64,000 nt of DNA from Zerene cesonia (GCF_012273895.1 NC_052127.1:1302001-1366000); one strand, 5' to 3'. Shown: positions 41,745 through 52,395, numbered from the stretch's first letter. Numbers and translations are program-made. Notes: generated by a model not told the origin, from the letters alone.

Positions 41745-42744
41745 NNNNNNNNNNNNNNNNNNNNNNNNNNNNNNNNNNNNNNNNNNNNNNNNNNNNNNNN
41801 NNNNNNNNNNNNNNNNNNNNNNNNNNNNNNNNNNNNNNNNNNNNNNNNNNNNNNNNNNNNNNNNNNNNNNNNNNNNNNNNNNNNNNNNNNNNNNNNNNNN
41901 NNNNNNNNNNNNNNNNNNNNNNNNNNNNNNNNNNNNNNNNNNNNNNNNNNNNNNNNNNNNNNNNNNNNNNNNNNNNNNNNNNNNNNNNNNNNNNNNNNNN
42001 NNNNNNNNNNNNNNNNNNNNNNNNNNNNNNNNNNNNNNNNNNNNNNNNNNNNNNNNNNNNNNNNNNNNNNNNNNNNNNNNNNNNNNNNNNNNNNNNNNNN
42101 NNNNNNNNNNNNNNNNNNNNNNNNNNNNNNNNNNNNNNNNNNNNNNNNNNNNNNNNNNNNNNNNNNNNNNNNNNNNNNNNNNNNNNNNNNNNNNNNNNNN
42201 NNNNNNNNNNNNNNNNNNNNNNNNNNNNNNNNNNNNNNNNNNNNNNNNNNNNNNNNNNNNNNNNNNNNNNNNNNNNNNNNNNNNNNNNNNNNNNNNNNNN
42301 NNNNNNNNNNNNNNNNNNNNNNNNNNNNNNNNNNNNNNNNNNNNNNNNNNNNNNNNNNNNNNNNNNNNNNNNNNNNNNNNNNNNNNNNNNNNNNNNNNNN
42401 NNNNNNNNNNNNNNNNNNNNNNNNNNNNNNNNNNNNNNNNNNNNNNNNNNNNNNNNNNNNNNNNNNNNNNNNNNNNNNNNNNNNNNNNNNNNNNNNNNNN
42501 NNNNNNNNNNNNNNNNNNNNNNNNNNNNNNNNNNNNNNNNNNNNNNNNNNNNNNNNNNNNNNNNNNNNNNNNNNNNNNNNNNNNNNNNNNNNNNNNNNNN
42601 NNNNNNNNNNNNNNNNNNNNNNNNNNNNNNNNNNNNNNNNNNNNNNNNNNNNNNNNNNNNNNNNNNNNNNNNNNNNNNNNNNNNNNNNNNNNNNNNNNNN
42701 NNNNNNNNNNNNNNNNNNNNNNNNNNNNNNNNNNNNNNNNNNNN
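41745..42744. other. Assembly gap, 1000 N
   Basis: Exactly 1000 N; begins inside a family A copy. Confidence 0.99.
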
Positions 42745-43325
42745 TTATACAATGAACGAATCAATTCTCGACTGGCTCTGTTGGTACACAGGGCCTAACG
42801 CACACATGCGTACATGGCATCGTTCAGTAATAAAAAAACGCGGTATTTAAAATCCATTGATTGTGCTAAAAAATTAATCACTACTAAATTACAATGTTGC
42901 GTGATGAATAATTTGATAAAATCAGAATGATTTCTACTAACATAGTATAGTTTTTAATCGTTTAAAGAAATGTATAGAGCTGTTATGTGTTTTTTTATTT
43001 TGATTTTAGGTAAGAGTATCAAATTTGTGCTATTGTTTTTTCAACACGCTATTAAATTAGCATATATCCTGAACTATATTATACATGTTTTTGTTGTTAT
43101 TTTTTATATATCTTAAAGCCTATAAAAAACGCATTAATCTCGTGCAGTCCCCTTAAACGTTATTTTTTTAATAGCAACGAATATTGCATCCAATTAACCA
43201 TGGTCACAAATCAATTAAACTATTGGGAATTTCGATGAAATTGTCTCACAAGCGAATGCTTTTAATCGAATGCCAGATATTTTACGAATCTATGGGAGTA
43301 ATTAAAACACTGAAGCTGGATATAG
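42745..43325. other. No recognised element
   Basis: AT-rich. GGCCTAACGCACACATGCG near 42791 is the only GC-leaning patch. Confidence 0.3.
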
Positions 43326-43329
43326 TGGC

Positions 43330-43545
43330 TCGGTGGAGGTCTGTGGTGTATATCATGGCTTCCTTTTTCTCACCCGTCCTAGTCCATTCCTTCTTTCCGG
43401 TCGTTAATCCTTTCCTTTTCCCTTACCCCATAAAAGCGGGCAGCGCATTCGCAGAGGTACTACCTTTGCGAATGTTTATGGGCGGTGGTGATCGCTTACC
43501 ATCCGGCGAACCACCAGCTCAGTTGCCCGCTATGACATAAAAAAA
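43330..43545 (-). repeat. SINE-like H, 5' two thirds
   Basis: GTGGAGGTCTGTGGTGTA, CGTCCTAGTCCATTCCTTC, GCGGGCAGCGCATTCGCAGA, GCCCGCTATGACATAAAA. The 118-codon ORF over it is repeat-derived. Confidence 0.85.
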
Positions 43546-43775
43546 AACCAAAGATCCCGGGTAAATAAAAATTGTTTTATTAATGAATTAATAATATAAT
43601 GATTTTTGTGCATGGTATTGTACCAGGATAGGCTTGATTAATACAAAAATATTATTTATCGGTATTCATGAATCGAATGGTTATTAATATTTATTGTTGT
43701 AACTGCGATAAACTAAAACATGCTAAAATATCCGAAACTTGGCCCTTTTTGCTGGCCTTGGTCTTTTTGATTTTT

Positions 43776-43856
43776 TTCTGTGTCCCCACTGGAAACCGAA
43801 CCCAGGACCGGTTCTGCATTCACGCGTTAACTACTGTACCAATAAGGCGATCTGCT
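43776..43856 (-). repeat. tRNA-headed SINE G, head only
   Basis: GTGTCCCCACTGGAAACCGAA and ACGCGTTAACTACTGTACCA, the reverse complement of the G head. Confidence 0.75.
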
Positions 43857-44134
43857 TTCATGCAACGGCCCATACTATATTCTCCGAATCATTCATTAAC
43901 TCAAAAGATTCCAGCGAAAGAGAGACTAATGGAAGAATATGGCACTTTTCTATAGAAACAGCTTATCGAACTGATGACAAAAACATAATATTATAAATAA
44001 ATAATTTATTTTTATTTAATTTCGAGTAACTCAGACTCATTTTGTTAGTAACAATTAATTCTTAAAAACTGTGTTAGTATATTATGACTTATATAAAATA
44101 AAATAATTGTGACTACTAGGTATGCCAGCCACTA

Positions 44135-44465
44135 CTACAATGCTATAATGGAAGCAGATAGTTTGCAGCAGTGGTTGACATACCAGCAGTCAAGCCGGCT
44201 CGCTATACAGCGCATGATCTCATTGGGGCTGGCCCGCACACGGCGCACCAGGGATGTGCATCTTTTTCGCATTGTAGCATAAAAGCAGTCTATACGAGCT
44301 TCTGCAAACATTCCTGATGCGCTGCAATAACGAGGCAGCCCCATTAGGACCCGGAACGCATTGTTGTACTGGACACGAAGAGAGTTGTAAGACTGTCGAG
44401 CATGTCTGGCCCATAGACTGCACTTGTAGAACGACGTACAATACGCACGAAATAGGGTCTTTTTG
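44135..44465 (-). pseudogene. LINE (Jockey/CR1-type) reverse-transcriptase C-terminus, fragment
   Basis: About 110 codons read open on the minus strand. They contain LFRAYCTSFYKCSLW, then SYNSLRVQYNNAFRVLMG, LPRYCSASGMFAEARIDC and MRKRCTSLVRRVR. This order (CxxLW, YNNAFRxLxGLPR, CSASxMFA, LRxR) is the conserved C-terminal region found after the polymerase domain in lepidopteran non-LTR retrotransposons. No palm-domain motif or endonuclease is present, so this is a 5'-truncated dead copy. The right edge is set where similarity fades; an upstream ATG frame is not meaningful. Confidence 0.8.
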
Positions 44466-44510
44466 ACTTGTTTGGAAAGAAAAACGTATTCTATATAATA
44501 TAAGTCTGTC

Positions 44511-44686
44511 TAGCTGACCCGGCAAACGCTGTTCTACCTTACTCTTATCATTTGGGATGAAAAATAGATATTGGCCGATTCTCATAGATATAGGATAAGC
44601 ACAAAAAATTTCATCAAAATCGGTCAAGCCGTTTCGGAGGAGTATGACAACGAAAACTGTGACACGAGCATTTCATATATTAGATT
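44511..44686 (-). repeat. Helitron-like family J, full length
   Basis: CTAGCTGACCCGGCAAACGC, AAAATAGATATTGGCCGATT, CCGTTTCGGAGGAGTATGAC, CGAGCATTTCATATATTAGA. Best J copy. Confidence 0.75.
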
Positions 44687-45035
44687 GAGTAAACAAATTT
44701 GAGTTTGCAAAAGACCTCGGCTAGTGAGAACGATAAAATTATGAACAGCAAGAAGAAACCCTCAAGTCACATTATACAAGTAATGTTACAAGCCTAAACA
44801 CCTTTATAATGAGTGATATTATATTATACCTTCTGTAGCTGAGCTTCCATTAGCGTCATTCTCCTTGTTGATCTTCAAAAAACAACTATATGCGAACGGG
44901 ATAGAGTCGTTTTTAAAATAAACACGACTATTCTACTTATGGTGTAGTTATCTCACGAAATTTACTAATTTAATATTTCGCTTTTCAATGATTTACTTTT
45001 CATAATGATGTGATGATTTTTATGAATTCTCATCT

Positions 45036-45073
45036 ATACTAATATTATAAAGCTGAAGAGAGGACCGCTAGTG
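45036..45073 (+). repeat. Helitron-like family D reduced to its two ends
   Basis: CTAATATTATAAAGCTGAAGAG is joined directly to AGGACCGCTAGT; about 120 internal bases are missing. Confidence 0.7.
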
Positions 45074-45265
45074 CAAAATATATTTGTAAGGTTTATAAAG
45101 AGGACTGAAATCCAACTAATTTGTTATGTTAACATTCCGAAAGGTTTGTTAATTGTTAATTCAGTCCTTTTGGTTTAATTAATGAATAGTAAATGTGGCT
45201 AATATAATTAGGAAACGTTAATTGTCTCTGAGAGGTAACTCTGAGGCATGAATAATTTATTTATA

Positions 45266-45340
45266 TATAGGCAACTTTTTATCCCGATATTCTTAAGGGA
45301 TACGGACTTACGCGGGTGAAACCGCGGGGCTAAGCTAGTT
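45266..45340 (+). repeat. Helitron-like family A, 3' end
   Basis: ATAGGCAACTTTTTATCCCG to the perfect hairpin CGCGGGTGAAACCGCG and AAGCTAGT. Confidence 0.85.
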
Positions 45341-45434
45341 ATATATATGCATAATAGTCATGTACGGAAAATTATAAATATAACATAGATTTACAAAATA
45401 AAGACTTTTAAACGGATTTTTTGACGCGACTTAT

Positions 45435-45452
45435 GACCGACCGACCGACCGA
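45435..45452. repeat. (GACC)n microsatellite
   Basis: Four GACC units, next to a P-like fragment (CTTTTAAACGGATTTTTTG) at about 45407. Confidence 0.85.
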
Positions 45453-45520
45453 TATATATCAAGTGTTATACGTTAAAATATTTGCTTCTAAAAACCAAAT
45501 ACTAACATATCTAATACTAG

Positions 45521-45680
45521 ATGTTCGCCCCGGTTTCGCGCGTGGTATACGTATAACCTAGTATGTCGCTCAGTGAAGCAGCAAATGTCGAATGGTGAAA
45601 TAATTTTTTAAATCGATCCAGCCGTTTTTGTGTGAGATTACAAAAATAAAAAAGTTTCCTATTTATAAAATAAAATTAGG
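45521..45680 (-). repeat. Helitron-like family L variant
   Basis: ACTAGATGTTCGCCCCGGTTT, AGCAGCAAATGTCGAATGG, CAGCCGTTTTTGTGTGAGA. Confidence 0.5.
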
Positions 45681-46149
45681 AATATAATATATTGACGGAG
45701 ATGTGTGTTGTGTGCTTGTGCAGTGCTTGTCACTGCAACACTGCAAACCTGTCAGGCCGATGCCTGAAGTCTAAGCTTGTTTGTTGTATCAGATTTCTAG
45801 ATATAAGGTTACCCAAGAGACTGTACGGAAAATGGTCCTCACTATCCGCTCATTACATAAGAGAGATTTCTTAACAATATAACTTATTTGATATAATTAA
45901 TGATCAATGAAGGAGGAAGAAAATCAACAGATTTTTTTCTTTGCTTTTGTAACTCTATAACACCGTGGGTTGTCAACCGATGAACGCGTTTGTGTTGTGT
46001 TTTGTTTGATAGAAAATTATTGTCACGTCACGTCCCCCCACCCCAACGGCATGTCAATGAACTTATTTGTCAAAATTAATTATATTCATTTACGAAATGT
46101 TTTCATTTTATTACGTTTTCAAGAGTGCTTAAAGTTATATTATTTATTA

Positions 46150-46352
46150 CTAGCTGCGCCCCGCGGTTTTACCCGCGTAAGTCCGTATTCTGTAGGAATA
46201 TCGGGATAAAAACTGCCTATAAGTTATTCCAGTTGTCCACCTGTCTACGTACCAAATTTCATTTCAATCGATTCAGTGCTTTTTGCGTGAAAGAGCAACA
46301 AACACACACACATCTCTACAAAATTTCATATTTATAAGATTAGTAGGATATA
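46150..46352 (-). repeat. Helitron-like family A, full length
   Basis: ACTAGCTGCGCCCCGCGG to TTATAAGATTAGTAGGAT. Confidence 0.9.
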
Positions 46353-46359
46353 GTAGGAA

Positions 46360-47165
46360 GTAGGATAGGATTTCATTTTGTGTATTTTTCTTGGTTACGC
46401 CATTGATAATATTTGCAGTTTGTAGTAGCTGGACGCTGATAAATTTCCCTAAAACTGTTTTTTAATTAAACACAAAATTATTATTTAGCCTTAATTAATA
46501 CGAAATGATACAGAAAGCATTCCCTAAGGACTGAAATAGATATCAAAGGAAGCTCCAACATAAACCTTGCATAATTCAGTTATATCTAAATGAATCTACT
46601 GTCAGAAGCAGTTAATAATAATATTATATAATAATGTTTAACGCTTTAGAAGATAATTTATTGCTTAACAAATGAATATATATTTTAATGGTTACACATT
46701 ACCACGAATCGCCAACTCGCAAGTGTAGGAAGATAGCTGAATGTTTTTTGTCAATGCATGTGCGCAAACATTCGTATAATGGACGAATGTTTGTGCGTAA
46801 GCCCGGGAAATACGCTCTCCAAGACGATAAAGATGAAAAGGAAACATTTCATTGATTAAATATTATATAACCTAAAACATTATATAAATACAGTGTTATA
46901 CCATTGTGTTTATATAATGCATATAAAAGAAGTGCATATGATAACTGATATTTTTTGCTCTTATTTTTTTTATTTTTTTTTTCTTCTCTTTATAGAATAA
47001 TTTTAATTGCTTTTTAGCGTGATGTTGGTGAGCCTTTCTCGATAAAATGTATGAATGAATGAACTATCCAACACAAATATGACTTCCCAATTCGAACTGT
47101 CAATTCCCAAGATTAGAGCGTGAACCATGCAAACAATCAAACTTTATTATAATTTGATTTCATTT
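46360..47165. other. Mostly unexplained; one hairpin
   Basis: Contains the inverted repeat at 46761-46797 and T-rich tracts near 46970. No exon found. Confidence 0.35.
46761..46797. repeat. Near-perfect 15-bp hairpin, 7-base loop
   Basis: TGCGCAAACATTCGT, loop ATAATGG, ACGAATGTTTGTGCG; two of fifteen positions do not match. Confidence 0.8.
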
Positions 47166-47169
47166 CGTT

Positions 47170-47458
47170 TTTATATCAAAGTCGGCAACATTACTAGTGG
47201 TTTATCTGATATTAAGCGATCACCATCGCCCACGCACGTTTATCCATGCCCGCCTATAAAAGTTATGCAATTAGGAAAGGATTGACGACAGGAATAAAGG
47301 AATAAGTCGGGAAAGGTAAGGAAAAGGATACGGGTTTCCAGCTCCCCCGCTAACCAACGGAAACACAGTATAGCATGCTACTATTTCACGCCGATCTTCT
47401 ATGTAGTACCTCACCCGGTGCGAGCTGGCCCAATTCGTACCAAAGCGTGCCTTGCATC
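47170..47458 (+). repeat. SINE-like H, nearly full length, diverged
   Basis: TTTTTATATCAAAGTCGGCAA ... AAGGAAAAGGATACGGGTTTC ... CAATTCGTACCAAAGCGTGC. It runs directly into a reversed SINE F. Confidence 0.75.
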
Positions 47459-47461
47459 TAC

Positions 47462-47632
47462 ATTCATTATCATCATACATGTTCCCACTGCTGGGACACA
47501 GGCCTCCTATGAGGTTTCAGGCCATAATCCACCACGCTGGCTAAGTGCGGGTTGGCAGATGTCACATGTTGTCGAACTTTTGATTCTTGGACATGCCGGT
47601 TTCCTCACGATGTTTTCCTTCACCGTTTTAAT
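47462..47632 (-). repeat. tRNA-headed SINE F, 3' part
   Basis: TTCATTATCATCATACATGTT to GTTTTCCTTCACCGTTTTAA; no tRNA head. Confidence 0.88.
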
Positions 47633-47988
47633 TATTATGTAGTATATTATGTAGTAATAATTATGTTCTTCTAAAATGCGAAGAAATATCTTCTATTAAA
47701 ACTGTATCTCAAGTCACGTAGGCATTTCAGTATAATATAGATATATCTTAGGGGAATATATTTCAACGTCTTTGTGACTCCAACCAATTAAACTTTGTTA
47801 TAAAAATATTCGTCCTGGGAGCTTTATCATTAACACATTTCAATGGAAAAATTAAGGAGACATTGTGAATTATTGCTTCTTTGTTCATTTGCCCGGAAAT
47901 TAGGATTTACCGGGATTATTACAGGGTCTTGCTTGATTTCATAAAAGAAAATATTTATTTATAGAGAAAATATTTATAGCGAAAAGAA

Positions 47989-48180
47989 TCACTACATCGT
48001 ATAAAACAAAGTCGCTTTCTCTGTCTGTCCCTTTGTATGCTAAAATCTTGAAAACTACGCAATGAGTTTTGATTGGGTTTTTTTGTAGATACAATGATTT
48101 GGGAGGAAGGTTTATATGTATAATAGCATCTATTAAACTGCTCCGAATCTAACGCGTGCGAAGACGCGGGTAAAAGCCAG
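47989..48180 (+). repeat. Helitron-like family C, full length
   Basis: A then TCACTACATCGTATAAAAC; end CGAAGACGCGGGTAAAAGCC then AG/T. Confidence 0.82.
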
Positions 48181-48184
48181 TTTG

Positions 48185-48815
48185 TTTATGTTAGTTTTTC
48201 ACCCGCACCTTATTCCGCGTAGTAAAATACTAGTAGTAGTAGTGTAATTCCGGGATTTCATGTGCACAATTCCTAATACCGTGGGTGTCGTTTATTTCTC
48301 TATTGTCTGAAGACTATAGATTGTTTTAAAATAAATCATTATTAAACTACTAAATTGCTTGAATAATTATTTGACAAAATCAGAAAGACTTCCCGTATCC
48401 TTTCTTTTAATGATTAAAATCTTCGTAAATCTTTTTCATTGTGTTGTTTTTAATACTCTATCAAATTTGCATAAATCCTGAAGCATGTAACAACACATAT
48501 TTCTGTTTTCTGTTTACTTAATCAAATATTTCAAAGCATTATAAAACATGACTTTAGATACTTTAGACAAGGATTTTTGTGTATGAAACAATATAAGATT
48601 ATTTTAATTATATTATGATATACTGAAGACACTTGGCAGGGAATAAAATGTTAAGGGGATATCGTGAATATGATACTGGTAAAGTTTTAGTGTTATAGGT
48701 TTCGTGCATTTTTATGATGGCGTCAATTGGCCCACACGGCCACTTGGCGCCGAATATTTGAACCATTAAATTGTATGATAGTGCGCCAAAATAAAACCGT
48801 AATAATCGGTTATTT
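48185..48815. other. No recognised element
   Basis: AT-rich with an (AGT)n run near 48230; nothing supported. Confidence 0.3.
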
Positions 48816-48816
48816 T

Positions 48817-48867
48817 TAACCGACTTTCAAAATCGAGGATTGGGAAATTCGACTCTTTCTCTGTGGT
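48817..48867 (+). repeat. Repeat I, left part
   Basis: AACCGACTTTCAAAATCGAGG; interrupted by SINE F, resuming at about 49181. Confidence 0.5.
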
Positions 48868-49180
48868 TTGATCATCATCATCATCATCAGCCCACATATG
48901 TTCCCACTGCTGGGACACAGGCCTCCTATGAGGGTTCAGGCCATAATCCACCACGCTGGCCAAGTGAGGGTTGGCAGATGTCACATGTCGTCGAACTTTT
49001 GATTCTCGGACATGCCGGTTTCCTCACGATGTTTTCCTTCACCGTTTTAAGCAGTGGTGATGTTATCCCCATGTGCAGATAAATTGAGAAATCAATTTAT
49101 TTCCTGCACGCTCGCCCGGTCTCGAACCCCGACTTATCGATTTTGAAGTCCGAGGTTCTCACCACTGAGCCACCACTGCT
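48868..49180 (-). repeat. tRNA-headed SINE F, full length, inserted in repeat I
   Basis: (ATC)n tail at the left, CCACTGCTGGGACACAGGCC, and the tRNA-like head at the right (CCCCGACTTATCGATTTTG; CACTGAGCCACCACTGC). The box A complement CCACTGAGCCA is intact. Confidence 0.92.
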
Positions 49181-49290
49181 TTGCTGTGTTTTCACTACTT
49201 GACAATTCTGTGGGTTTTCAACAATTGGCGTGATTCTTTTTGTGTTTGGTAGTGAACCGTTGTAATTTGAAGTGGTTTGAAAAATAGGAT
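49181..49290 (+). repeat. Repeat I, right part
   Basis: CAATTCTGTGGGTTTTCAAC, GGCGTGATTCTTTTTGTG, GGTAGTGAACCGTTGTAATT, as near 63905-63965. Confidence 0.5.
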
Positions 49291-49407
49291 TTACCTTGGG
49301 TTGGGTTATTTATGAATAGAAAGAAAATAAGAATTCATGAAATAAGTTCGTTATTATTTATACAATAAGGAAAGCCTATCTCTATATGTATAGAGATGTA
49401 ATTTTCA

Positions 49408-49600
49408 ACCGACTTCAAAATTAGGGGGGTTTATTAATTCAACTATCTTTTTTGACTTTATTACCCCTAAACTTTCGATTCGGTGAACTGATTTTGGGGA
49501 ATCGTTTTTATTTGAAATCTGGTGCCTTCCATGTGCTTCATTAAAATTTGGTCTAAATGTGACAATTTCAAAACCACTTAGTTTTAATACACACATTCAC
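49408..49600 (+). repeat. Repeat I, long copy
   Basis: AACCGACTTCAAAATTAGGGG, TCGGTGAACTGATTTTGGG, CTGGTGCCTTCCATGTGC, TGTGACAATTTCAAAACC. Confidence 0.7.
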
Positions 49601-49609
49601 ATATACCGT

Positions 49610-49790
49610 AACTAGCTTTTGCCCGCAGCTTCGCACACGTTAATTCAGAGTATTTAATATATGTTATTATACATATACCTAAACCATCCTCTTGAATCAC
49701 TCTATTTTAAAAAACCATCAAAATTATTTGAAAGATTTAAGCATACCAAGGGACATAGGGACAGAGAAAGCGACGTTGTTTTATTGTCGA
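49610..49790 (-). repeat. Helitron-like family C
   Basis: AACTAGCTTTTGCCCGCAGC to CAGAGAAAGCGACGTTGTTT. Confidence 0.82.
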
Positions 49791-49815
49791 AAATCATTGT
49801 TAATAATTTCATCAT

Positions 49816-49848
49816 TTCTCGAAAGCCATAGAATATTCCAGAACATTC
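49816..49848. promoter_or_regulatory. Perfect four-unit heat-shock element plus upstream dyad
   Basis: GAATATTCCAGAACATTC at 49831-49848 is GAA-ta-TTC-ca-GAA-ca-TTC with no mismatch. TTTCTCGAAAG just upstream (about 49815-49825) adds a TTC-tc-GAA dyad in different register. This is the consensus binding array for trimeric heat-shock factor HSF. Occupancy cannot be judged from sequence. Confidence 0.6.
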
Positions 49849-49923
49849 CACCACGTCCTTCCACCGTCAAACCCTAACAATAGTGTTCATCAAACGCCAC
49901 AGTGAACAAAGACACCAGCTGCA

Positions 49924-50043
49924 TATAAATTTATATAAATACCAAAAAAACACATGCGAAAATTGTTTTGATAAATTGGATCAAAGATTTCACAGCTCAC
50001 GTGTGAAAAGGATTTTTGGAGCTCTGACAATATCGAAACGCAG
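49924..50043 (+). promoter_or_regulatory. Possible TATA-type promoter and first exon downstream of the HSE
   Basis: TATAAATTTATATAAAT at 49924-49940 lies about 75 bp past the HSE. A 90-base A-rich leader-like stretch with the E-box CACGTG near 50000 ends in ACGCAG|GTAAAA (donor after 50043). This layout is that of a stress-inducible promoter with a short spliced leader. There is no ORF, and AT-rich DNA gives TATA by chance, so this is tentative. Confidence 0.3.
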
Positions 50044-50409
50044 GTAAAATAATCTATTTTCGACGGTTTTTGATTGAATTCTTGTGTAAATGTTGATTGG
50101 ACTTGACTAACATTACATTTCTTATATAGGTATTAAAATAATAATAATAGTAGTATAGTAGTATACTAATAGTAATAATAGTACTTATATTATATTAGCT
50201 ACTTAATTGAAATAGTAAAAACGATTTCATCTTTTTAAGTTAGATCCAAATAGTGTGCAGATTCGATTAAATTTCGGTTAAGTAGTTTAGGAATCCATTC
50301 CGGTCGAATACCGTGTCATGTAATTTACATATATTAAGATTAACTATCATATATACCACTGGCGGTCTCGTGGTTTCTCAATAGAAAATTAAGTTGTGAT
50401 ACATCAGAA

Positions 50410-50600
50410 TTCTAGCACGCTTCGGCTCGAATTGGGCCAGCTTGTAACGGGGACACTGTACGCCCCAAAGACAATAGCGGTGAAATAGTAGCATGCTACT
50501 ATGTTTCTTACGGTGAGTGGGAGAGCATTCCTTATTTCCAGTCGTCAATAATTTCAGTATCCCTTCCCCCTTAAAAGCGGGTAGTGCATTGAAATGTTGA
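50410..50600 (-). repeat. SINE-like H, 3' two thirds
   Basis: TAGCACGCTTCGGCTCGAATT, GGTGAAATAGTAGCATGCTAC, TTACGGTGAGTGGGAGAGC, AAAAGCGGGTAGTGCATTG. Confidence 0.8.
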
Positions 50601-50633
50601 TGGATATATTTTTACTGATGTACTGTTATGTGC

Positions 50634-50935
50634 AAGTGGTGGCTCAGTGGTGAGAACTTCGGACTTCAAAATTCGATAAATCGGGGTTCGATACCGGGCG
50701 AGCGTGCAGGAAATAAACTAATTTTTCAATTTTTCTGCACATGTGGATAACATCACTGCTTAAAAAGGTGAAGGAAAAGATCTCGAGGAAACCGGCATGT
50801 CCAAAAATCAAAAGTTCGACGACATGTGACATCTGCCAATCCGCACTTGGCCAGCGTGGTGGATTATGGCCTGAACCCTCATAAGAGGCCTGTGTCCCAG
50901 CCGTGGGAACATATGTGTGCTGATGATGATGAATG
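50634..50935 (+). repeat. tRNA-headed SINE F, full length
   Basis: Box A TGGCTCAGTGG and box B GGTTCGATACC, both matching pol III consensus; end GTGCTGATGATGATGA. Confidence 0.92.
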
Positions 50936-50989
50936 TGAAGTGTGAATTTGTGAAGTTAGGATCGGTAGAATTAGGTCGTGATTCAGAAG

Positions 50990-51195
50990 CTTGGCTCAAC
51001 ATGAGATGTGATAACTTTTTCACAGAGCAAACCTTATGTGGGCCGCGTACGATATCTAACAGCACCCGTGGCCCCTTCATTAAAGCGGCTCGACGGAACA
51101 CAGTGGAGTTTTAGTAGGAATCCGACATAACCCACGACCTCTTCCCCAGGGGACCGTGGGTACCTATGCAAGATTTCCCCACTATAAAAAGGGCC
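50990..51195 (-). repeat. Repeat N
   Basis: GGCCGCGTACGATATCTAAC, CGGAACACAGTGGAGTTTTAG, ATCCGACATAACCCACGACC, TTTCCCCACTATAAAAAGGG. A short copy lies reversed at 52487-52562. Confidence 0.6.
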
Positions 51196-51309
51196 AAACC
51201 TTGTGTGGTCTGGGCAACATGTTAAACTATATAGCTTTCTGCTCATCCATTCTTTATAACACAATCTTAATGATAGAAATAACAAAAAATATCCAAATGA
51301 GAGTAGATA

Positions 51310-51760
51310 TGAAATCATGATACCCTCATTTACACTAAAAAAATCATGTACCTCGCATAAACAAGCTTTGATATTTATTTTGTTTGAATAGTAATTGGGG
51401 TAGTAAATAAAATACTATTTAGACATCTCAGGGGATAATGAATTAGTCGGCTACCTTTGGTTGAGTTCGGTCGCATCCTTTATTTGTATTTTTAGTACTT
51501 GATTTAATTAATTAGCCTTCAATCCTTTGAAGGAATATTATGAACCTTCGGTTACTGAATGAATAAATAATTTCATTTTATTCTACGCTCCAGATAAAAT
51601 GAAGATATGAGAATTTTCGCGCTATTTATTAAATTTACTTTTTTCCTACTTACTACCGAATTACCGAAAAACAAATTTACCCAATTCGGTTCAGCTGATC
51701 CAAAACTATGTGCTTGCATTCATTTTAGATAGATCAGATTAGCGAGAGATAATGTGTTGC
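51310..51760. other. No recognised element
   Basis: AT-rich; nothing supported. Confidence 0.3.
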
Positions 51761-51764
51761 CATT

Positions 51765-51965
51765 TTTAACCGATTTAAAAAACAGGAGGAGGTTCTCAAT
51801 TGGTCTGTATTATTTTTGTGTCAAAACCTTTACTGATTGAACCAATTTTGATGATTCTATTTTGTTTAAACTTGGCGCTCCTGTGTGGGCTCATTTTATT
51901 TGATCTAGGTCTGACAATTTGAAAGTGGGTTTTATTGTGTTAAAAATAACTATTTCCTTTTTATT
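51765..51965 (+). repeat. Repeat I, long copy
   Basis: TAACCGATTTAAAAAACAGG, GAGGTTCTCAATTGGTCTG, ACTGATTGAACCAATTTTG, GATCTAGGTCTGACAATTTG. Confidence 0.72.
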
Positions 51966-52365
51966 ACTACAGTATACAAATAAACAAACCAGACCCAACC
52001 AAATAAACCCAACCAGACCAAACCAAATACCAAATAACCTATAACCAAAAATTCAATATTTAAGTATTAATATAAAATTCATTTAATATTCTTTGATATT
52101 AATCAAGTTAATATACCAGAACCTGCCCATCTATTTCAGTACAGAGGTCCTTCGCGCATTTGGTACCGTCAGCAAAATAAATAGGGTCATATAAATATAC
52201 GTTTATATATGTAATGTAAGAGAGAAACCGTTAATAAATTGCCTAAATTGCTACGATGCAAGGTATCGTCTGTTTAATTTATTAGGTGATGTGTTTAATC
52301 AACAACCCAAAAAAGAATTATGTGTTCAGGTTGTATATGCCAACGAGTACCCGCAGGGGTATGAT

Positions 52366-52395
52366 TACCTCCTCATTTTTTGAAGTCGTTTAAAT
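52366..52395 (-). repeat. Repeat I end fragment
   Basis: ACCTCCTCATTTTTTGAAGTCG. Confidence 0.45.

Noticed and set aside
43184..43540. 118-codon plus-strand ORF
   Set aside because: Its C-terminal half is an H repeat in reverse.
44220..44627. 135-codon minus-strand ORF
   Set aside because: Wrong frame of the LINE fragment plus part of a family J repeat.
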